From Eubacteriales bacterium (GTDB lineage: Bacteria > Bacillota > Clostridia > Christensenellales > CAG-138), in assembly GCA_028701165.1 (NCBI GenBank), contig JAQVRG010000039.1:1-9680 (forward strand): a stretch of DNA of 9,680 bases. The letters are read 5' to 3'. Of the stretch, positions 7,146 to 9,680 are shown piece after piece. The notes below the pieces were generated by a model that searched no databases, was not told the DNA's origin, and saw only the letters and a program-made list of their open reading frames with translations. A program made the position numbers and the translations under genes. The stretch's first letter is position 1. Each line of letters starts with the position of its first letter.

Positions 7146-8087
7146 CTACTCCAATTCTTTGGTTTTCCCTATATCCTCGCGCGCTGTCACAACGACCACC
7201 GCGCGCACGTTTCCATCCGGCAACAGTATCGTCCGGCTGCTTTTCTCCACAATCGCGGCCGCCGTGTCCACCTCGTCCATCGCTCGTTTCGCCGCGGTTT
7301 GCAGCGCCGTTTCTCCGAGCGCATGGGTCACGTCCGCCGTATAGACCGTTTCGGCAAGCACCTGCCCGCGAGCATGTACAAAGAGCGGTTCGCCGCCCTC
7401 CCGAGTCAAGTCGCCGGAGATCAGCATGTCGCCCGCACGCACAAGCTGCCCCTCTTTTACGACCGCATGTCCTTTCAAAGCCGTTACGGACAGGATCACG
7501 CCGTCGCGCCGCGCCACCACATGCGCGGGCACGCTGTCGTCCTGCACGGCGGGACCGGGCTCCGCCTCCCGCACCTCCACGCGCATCACCACGCCCGAAA
7601 TGGTCACGCTCGCCATCGAGATACGCGCATCCGAGGCCTCTACAGCGCTTTGCAGCGTTTCCACGGTATGACCTCTTCGCGCAACGCCCGGGTATACGCC
7701 CTGCGCGTGTATCGCCTGCCGCACGGTTTCCTCTTTGACCGCGTCGCATCCCGTAATGTCGATGATCCATATCATACGGGAAAGGCATAGCAGCGCCATA
7801 AGCGTGGGCGCCCAGCCGTATAAAAGCACCTTGCGGCGGCGTAAGCGGGAAAGGCGGAACAACAAGCCGTGCTTTTCGCGGATGCGGACGCTCCACCCCT
7901 CGCTACGGATCAAACGGCGCAGCGCGTAAAATCCGGCGATGCTGACGGAGGCGGTCATAGCGCCGCCATCCTCCCGCCTGATCCCCCATATGGGCAGTCC
8001 GGCTTCCAGCATGCGGTTGATAAAGCGTTCAAGCCCTAAGCCTTCGATTTGTATGATAACATATCCGCACAGATAATTCCACAGCAT
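7146..8087 (-). CDS. yqfD: Sporulation protein YqfD, short form
   Basis: YqfD is a mother-cell membrane protein needed for sporulation. The 313-residue protein starts MLWNYLCGYVIIQIEGLGLE. It has one clear membrane segment (about 86-110), then the conserved extracytoplasmic region with the PxVxxRG-like stretch 133-139 and VVARRDGVI (190-198). KGHAVVKEGQLVRAGDMLISG (205-225) follows, in the manner of the family. From memory, YqfD proteins are usually about 380-400 residues. Here HARGQVLAETVYTADV (238-253) is followed almost at once by the final helix-strand unit (ETALQTAAKRAM ... VVVVTAREDIG). A middle block of perhaps 75-85 residues therefore seems absent, with both ends intact. The ATG at 8087 has GGAGGG close upstream, 25 bases after yqfC. 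The gene ends in TAG, 4 bases before phoH. Confidence 0.9.
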   Translation of the reverse strand: MLWNYLCGYVIIQIEGLGLERFINRMLEAGLPIWGIRREDGGAMTASVSIAGFYALRRLIRSEGWSVRIREKHGLLFRLSRLRRRKVLLYGWAPTLMALLCLSRMIWIIDITGCDAVKEETVRQAIHAQGVYPGVARRGHTVETLQSAVEASDARISMASVTISGVVMRVEVREAEPGPAVQDDSVPAHVVARRDGVILSVTALKGHAVVKEGQLVRAGDMLISGDLTREGGEPLFVHARGQVLAETVYTADVTHALGETALQTAAKRAMDEVDTAAAIVEKSSRTILLPDGNVRAVVVVTAREDIGKTKELE

Positions 8088-8112
8088 TACAGCCCTCCGG
8101 TATGTTAAATCA

Positions 8113-8394
8113 TTATGGCGTTTCGTAGAAAAGGCCGGATATTCGGCCGCTGATATAGAGTCTGTCCCGGCGAAGCTCGCAAAGCGTCATGCTTTCCCCC
8201 TCGATCCGCAGCACGCCCTCCTCCGCTTTCAGGCGTATACAGTCCGCACGATAAGCAAGCACGCCCCTGTGATTTTCCACATACATCTTTTCCTGACCCA
8301 AAAGCTGTATGCGCGCAAGCCCCAACGCCGCCTCGGCGGGAAAATCCATAGACTCCACGATCCGTCGTTTGAGCTTGACGATGCGCTTCTTCAA
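8113..8394 (-). CDS. yqfC: Sporulation protein YqfC (YabP/YqfC family)
   Basis: YqfC is a small mother-cell sporulation protein encoded with yqfD. Starting from TTG at 8394 it has 93 residues, the same length I recall for the Bacillus protein. It carries the family's MDFPAEAALGLARI and YVENHRGVLAY segments, followed by a beta-rich repeat pattern (LRIEGESMTLCEL, LYISGRISG). The frame is open up to an ATG at 8412, but that start lacks a ribosome binding site. The TTG is preceded by GGGGTGAT, which matches the extended anti-Shine-Dalgarno complement at good spacing. A sigma-E-type promoter lies just upstream, so mother-cell expression is likely. The gene ends in TAA. Confidence 0.93.
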   Translation of the reverse strand: MKKRIVKLKRRIVESMDFPAEAALGLARIQLLGQEKMYVENHRGVLAYRADCIRLKAEEGVLRIEGESMTLCELRRDRLYISGRISGLFYETP

Positions 8395-8425
8395 AAAAAT
8401 CACCCCACACATAAGTGTATGGGGT
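8393..8425 (-). terminator. Terminator-like hairpin after sigG, overlapping the yqfC start
   Basis: On the minus strand, ACCCCA (8425-8420) pairs with TGGGGT (8407-8402). Inside this, one A-C mismatch is followed by three more pairs around a 4-base loop. The stem is followed by GA and seven T (to 8393). This has the form of an intrinsic terminator for sigG, whose stop is 29 bases upstream. The 3' arm contains the yqfC ribosome binding site, and the T run flows into the TTG start of yqfC. Read-through transcripts could therefore have the site masked. The stem is short, so strength is uncertain. Confidence 0.6.
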
Positions 8426-8441
8426 TCTCATCGGAGTATGC
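8414..8441 (-). promoter_or_regulatory. Sigma-E-type promoter of yqfC-yqfD
   Basis: On the minus strand, CATACACT (8421-8414) fits the sigma-E -10 pattern CATACA-n-T exactly. GCATACT (8441-8435) fits six of seven positions of the -35 pattern KMATATT. The spacing is 13 bases, about one less than usual. yqfC is a known sigma-E-type gene in Bacillus, which supports the call. Transcription would start about 8400-8408, giving a very short leader that begins in the 3' arm of the terminator-like hairpin. Confidence 0.65.
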
Positions 8442-8453
8442 ACAGCGAACGCG

Positions 8454-9227
8454 TCAAACGTATTTGCGCATCTGGCGAAGCGCGCTTTTTTCCAATCTTG
8501 ATACCTGCGCTTGGCTGATGCCGATATCCTCCGCCACCTCGATCTGCGTGCGGCCATGGAAAAAGCGGAGCTCAATGATGCGCTTTTCCCGTTCCGTCAG
8601 CTTGCCCATGCCGCCGTCCACCAGAATGCGCGTAAGCCACTGCTCATCCGTATTTTTATCGTCGCGCACCTGATCCATCACATAGATAGCGTCGCCGTCA
8701 TCCTGATAAATCGGTTCAAACAAGGAAACGGGGTCCTGTATGGCGTCCATAGCAAAGGTAACGTCCTCCTCGGTAACATCCATCTCCTTTGCGATTTCGC
8801 TGATCGTAGGCTCACGCCCCAGCCTTTCCGTAAGCACGGTGCGCGCCTGCAACGCCTTATACGCCGTATCGCGGATAGACCGGCTCACACGCAAAGCGTT
8901 GTTATCCCGAAGATGCCGCCGCACCTCGCCGATGATCATGGGCACGGCATAGGTGGAGAAGCGCACGTTGTGGCTCAAATCAAAATTATCCAGCGCCTTG
9001 ATAAGCCCTATGCAGCCTACCTGAAACAGATCGTCCATCTGTTCCCCGCGCCCGGCAAAGCGCTGGATGACGCTTAGTACCAACCGCAGATTTTCCCGGA
9101 TGAAGGTCTCCCGCGCCTGTTCGTCTCCCGCCTTCACCTGCAAAAGCAGCGCGCGGCTGCGGGTTTGTGTCATCATGGGCAGTTTGGACGTGTCCAAGCC
9201 GCAAATTTCCACTTTATTAAGCGCCAT
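8454..9227 (-). CDS. sigG: RNA polymerase sporulation sigma factor SigG
   Basis: Sigma-G directs late gene expression in the forespore. The 257-residue protein begins with the signature MALNKVEICG, which sets this form apart from sigma-F and sigma-B relatives. Region 2 is clear (DDLFQVGCIGLIKALDNFDL, 65-84; NVRFSTYAVPMIIGE, 87-101), as is region 3 (REPTISEIAKEM, 138-149). Region 4.2 carries the helix-turn-helix TQIEVAEDIGISQAQVSRLE (227-246). The ATG at 9227 has GGAGGGGG about 8 bases upstream. In Bacillus and many clostridia sigG follows spoIIGA-sigE. Here it lies directly before yqfC, and the upstream side is taken by divergent tRNA genes. No convincing sigma-F or sigma-G promoter was found in the upstream 140 bases. 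Confidence 0.97.
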   Translation of the reverse strand: MALNKVEICGLDTSKLPMMTQTRSRALLLQVKAGDEQARETFIRENLRLVLSVIQRFAGRGEQMDDLFQVGCIGLIKALDNFDLSHNVRFSTYAVPMIIGEVRRHLRDNNALRVSRSIRDTAYKALQARTVLTERLGREPTISEIAKEMDVTEEDVTFAMDAIQDPVSLFEPIYQDDGDAIYVMDQVRDDKNTDEQWLTRILVDGGMGKLTEREKRIIELRFFHGRTQIEVAEDIGISQAQVSRLEKSALRQMRKYV

Positions 9228-9369
9228 ACTTACGACCCCCTCCGTTATTGCTGCCTTTAGCTTTGCCTAAGGGGGCGTCCTTTATCCTTGCGCTTTTTGC
9301 CGAATCCGCATAGCTTGCTCTCGCGCGTTCAGCTCTATAGAATAAGCCTTTTTCCGTCTTCTGTTTCCC
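9228..9369. other. Spacer between sigG and the tRNA promoter
   Basis: These 142 bases should hold the sigG promoter. A GG-start element (GGATAAAGG, minus strand, about 9280-9288) faintly resembles a sigma-F -10, but it lacks a -35 at correct spacing. No gene or RNA is recognised. A minus-strand open frame crosses the region but is an antisense artefact of the tRNA genes. Confidence 0.4.
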
Positions 9370-9398
9370 TTGACATGCTGAAACCTGTTTGCTATAAT
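9370..9398 (+). promoter_or_regulatory. Perfect consensus sigma-A promoter of the tRNA-Ser genes
   Basis: TTGACA (9370-9375) and TATAAT (9393-9398) are separated by 17 bases, the textbook ideal. Transcription should begin near 9405, about 34 bases before the first tRNA, leaving a short leader to be removed. Such strength is typical of stable RNA genes. Confidence 0.92.
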
Positions 9399-9438
9399 AT
9401 CCAAGCGTGCAATGTGCATGGTTCTTTCAGACGCGTCT

Positions 9439-9526
9439 GGAGATGTGTCCGAGTGGTTTAAGGAGGCGGTCTTGAAAACCGTTGGGCTGAGAGGTCCCGT
9501 GGGTTCGAATCCTACCATCTCCGCCA
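9439..9526 (+). tRNA. tRNA-Ser (anticodon TGA)
   Basis: This is an 88-base type II tRNA with an encoded CCA end. The acceptor arms GGAGATG and CATCTCC pair fully, with discriminator G at 9523 and CCA at 9524-9526. The anticodon loop CTTGAAA gives TGA at 9473-9475. The T arm contains GGTTCGAAT, and the long variable arm is typical of serine tRNAs. It should read UCA and, with usual wobble modification, other UCN codons. Confidence 0.97.
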
Positions 9527-9559
9527 ATTTCATGACATAAGCGCACGCATCGCAGACAC

Positions 9560-9652
9560 GGAGGAGTACCCAAGTGGCTGTAAGGGGCTCCCCTGCTAAG
9601 GGAGTAGGCTGGGGTAACTGGCGCGAGGGTTCAAATCCCTCCTCCTCCGCCA
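9560..9652 (+). tRNA. tRNA-Ser (anticodon GCT)
   Basis: This is a 93-base type II tRNA with an encoded CCA. The acceptor arms GGAGGAG and CTCCTCC pair fully, followed by G and CCA (9650-9652). The anticodon stem CTCCC/GGGAG encloses CTGCTAA, giving GCT at 9595-9597, which reads AGC and AGU. The variable arm is long and the T arm has GGTTCAAAT. It lies 33 bases after tRNA-Ser(TGA) and very likely shares its promoter. The remaining 28 bases of the window show no further gene. Confidence 0.97.
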
Positions 9653-9680
9653 AGCACCGTAATTACTGGGTTTTAGGCTC

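Noticed and set aside
7075..7896. Minus-strand open frame of about 270 residues overlapping yqfD
   Set aside because: It is very rich in Arg, Gly and Cys with no family pattern, which is typical of an out-of-frame reading of yqfD.
8395..8412. ATG start of yqfC at 8412
   Set aside because: It has no ribosome binding site and lies within the hairpin and the likely transcription start area. The TTG at 8394 has an excellent site and gives the usual family length.
9330..9380. Possible sigma-F promoter for sigG (GCATG with GGAAAAAGG at about 17 bases, minus strand, about 9345-9380)
   Set aside because: The -10 matches only part of the pattern, and the site lies under the tRNA promoter, far from the sigG start. 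It is too weak to list.
9282..9653. Minus-strand open frame of about 123 residues beginning MAEEEGFEPSRQL
   Set aside because: It is the antisense translation of the two serine tRNA genes. The phrase EGFEPSRQLPQPTPLAGEP is a well-known tRNA-Ser artefact in protein databases.

Overview
The window looks like chromosome from an endospore-forming, fairly GC-rich member of the Clostridia (Bacillota). The evidence is sigG, the sporulation genes yqfC and yqfD, and the conserved Firmicutes block phoH - pgpH - ybeY - cdd - era - recO. I cannot name the species. I see no mobile element, phage, CRISPR array or defence system. The unusual features are small rearrangements and mutations inside a well-known neighbourhood.

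Layout, read along the minus strand from right to left: sigG (8454-9227), yqfC (8113-8394), yqfD (7146-8087), phoH (6125-7141), pgpH (4029-6140), ybeY (3592-4032), cdd (3182-3595), era (2289-3185), a broken recO (1352-2080) and the 5' part of ppdK (1-1202). From phoH to era the genes overlap or nearly touch. Three junctions are 4-base ATGA stop/start overlaps, so this is very likely one translationally coupled operon. ppdK has its own sigma-A-type promoter after recO. On the plus strand there is a tiny yqzL-like gene (2173-2298) between recO and era. At the right edge lie two serine tRNA genes (9439-9526 and 9560-9652) behind a perfect consensus promoter that diverges from sigG.

How the genes fit together: sigG is the late forespore sigma factor. 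yqfC and yqfD are mother-cell sporulation genes, and a good sigma-E-type promoter sits just before yqfC. phoH, ybeY and era concern RNA and ribosome maturation. pgpH degrades cyclic di-AMP, cdd salvages pyrimidines, and recO belongs to recombinational repair. ppdK links pyruvate and PEP.

Points worth a second look: (1) recO carries an in-frame TAA between the two halves of its zinc finger, with the rest of the protein intact behind it. (2) The yqzL-like gene, normally co-oriented between era and recO, is inverted and its 3' end overlaps the 3' end of era. (3) Between sigG and yqfC, about 50 bases hold a sigma-E-type promoter, a terminator-like hairpin, the yqfC ribosome binding site and a TTG start, all overlapping. 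(4) YqfD appears to lack an internal segment of roughly 75-85 residues. (5) dgkA is missing from its usual place between ybeY and cdd.
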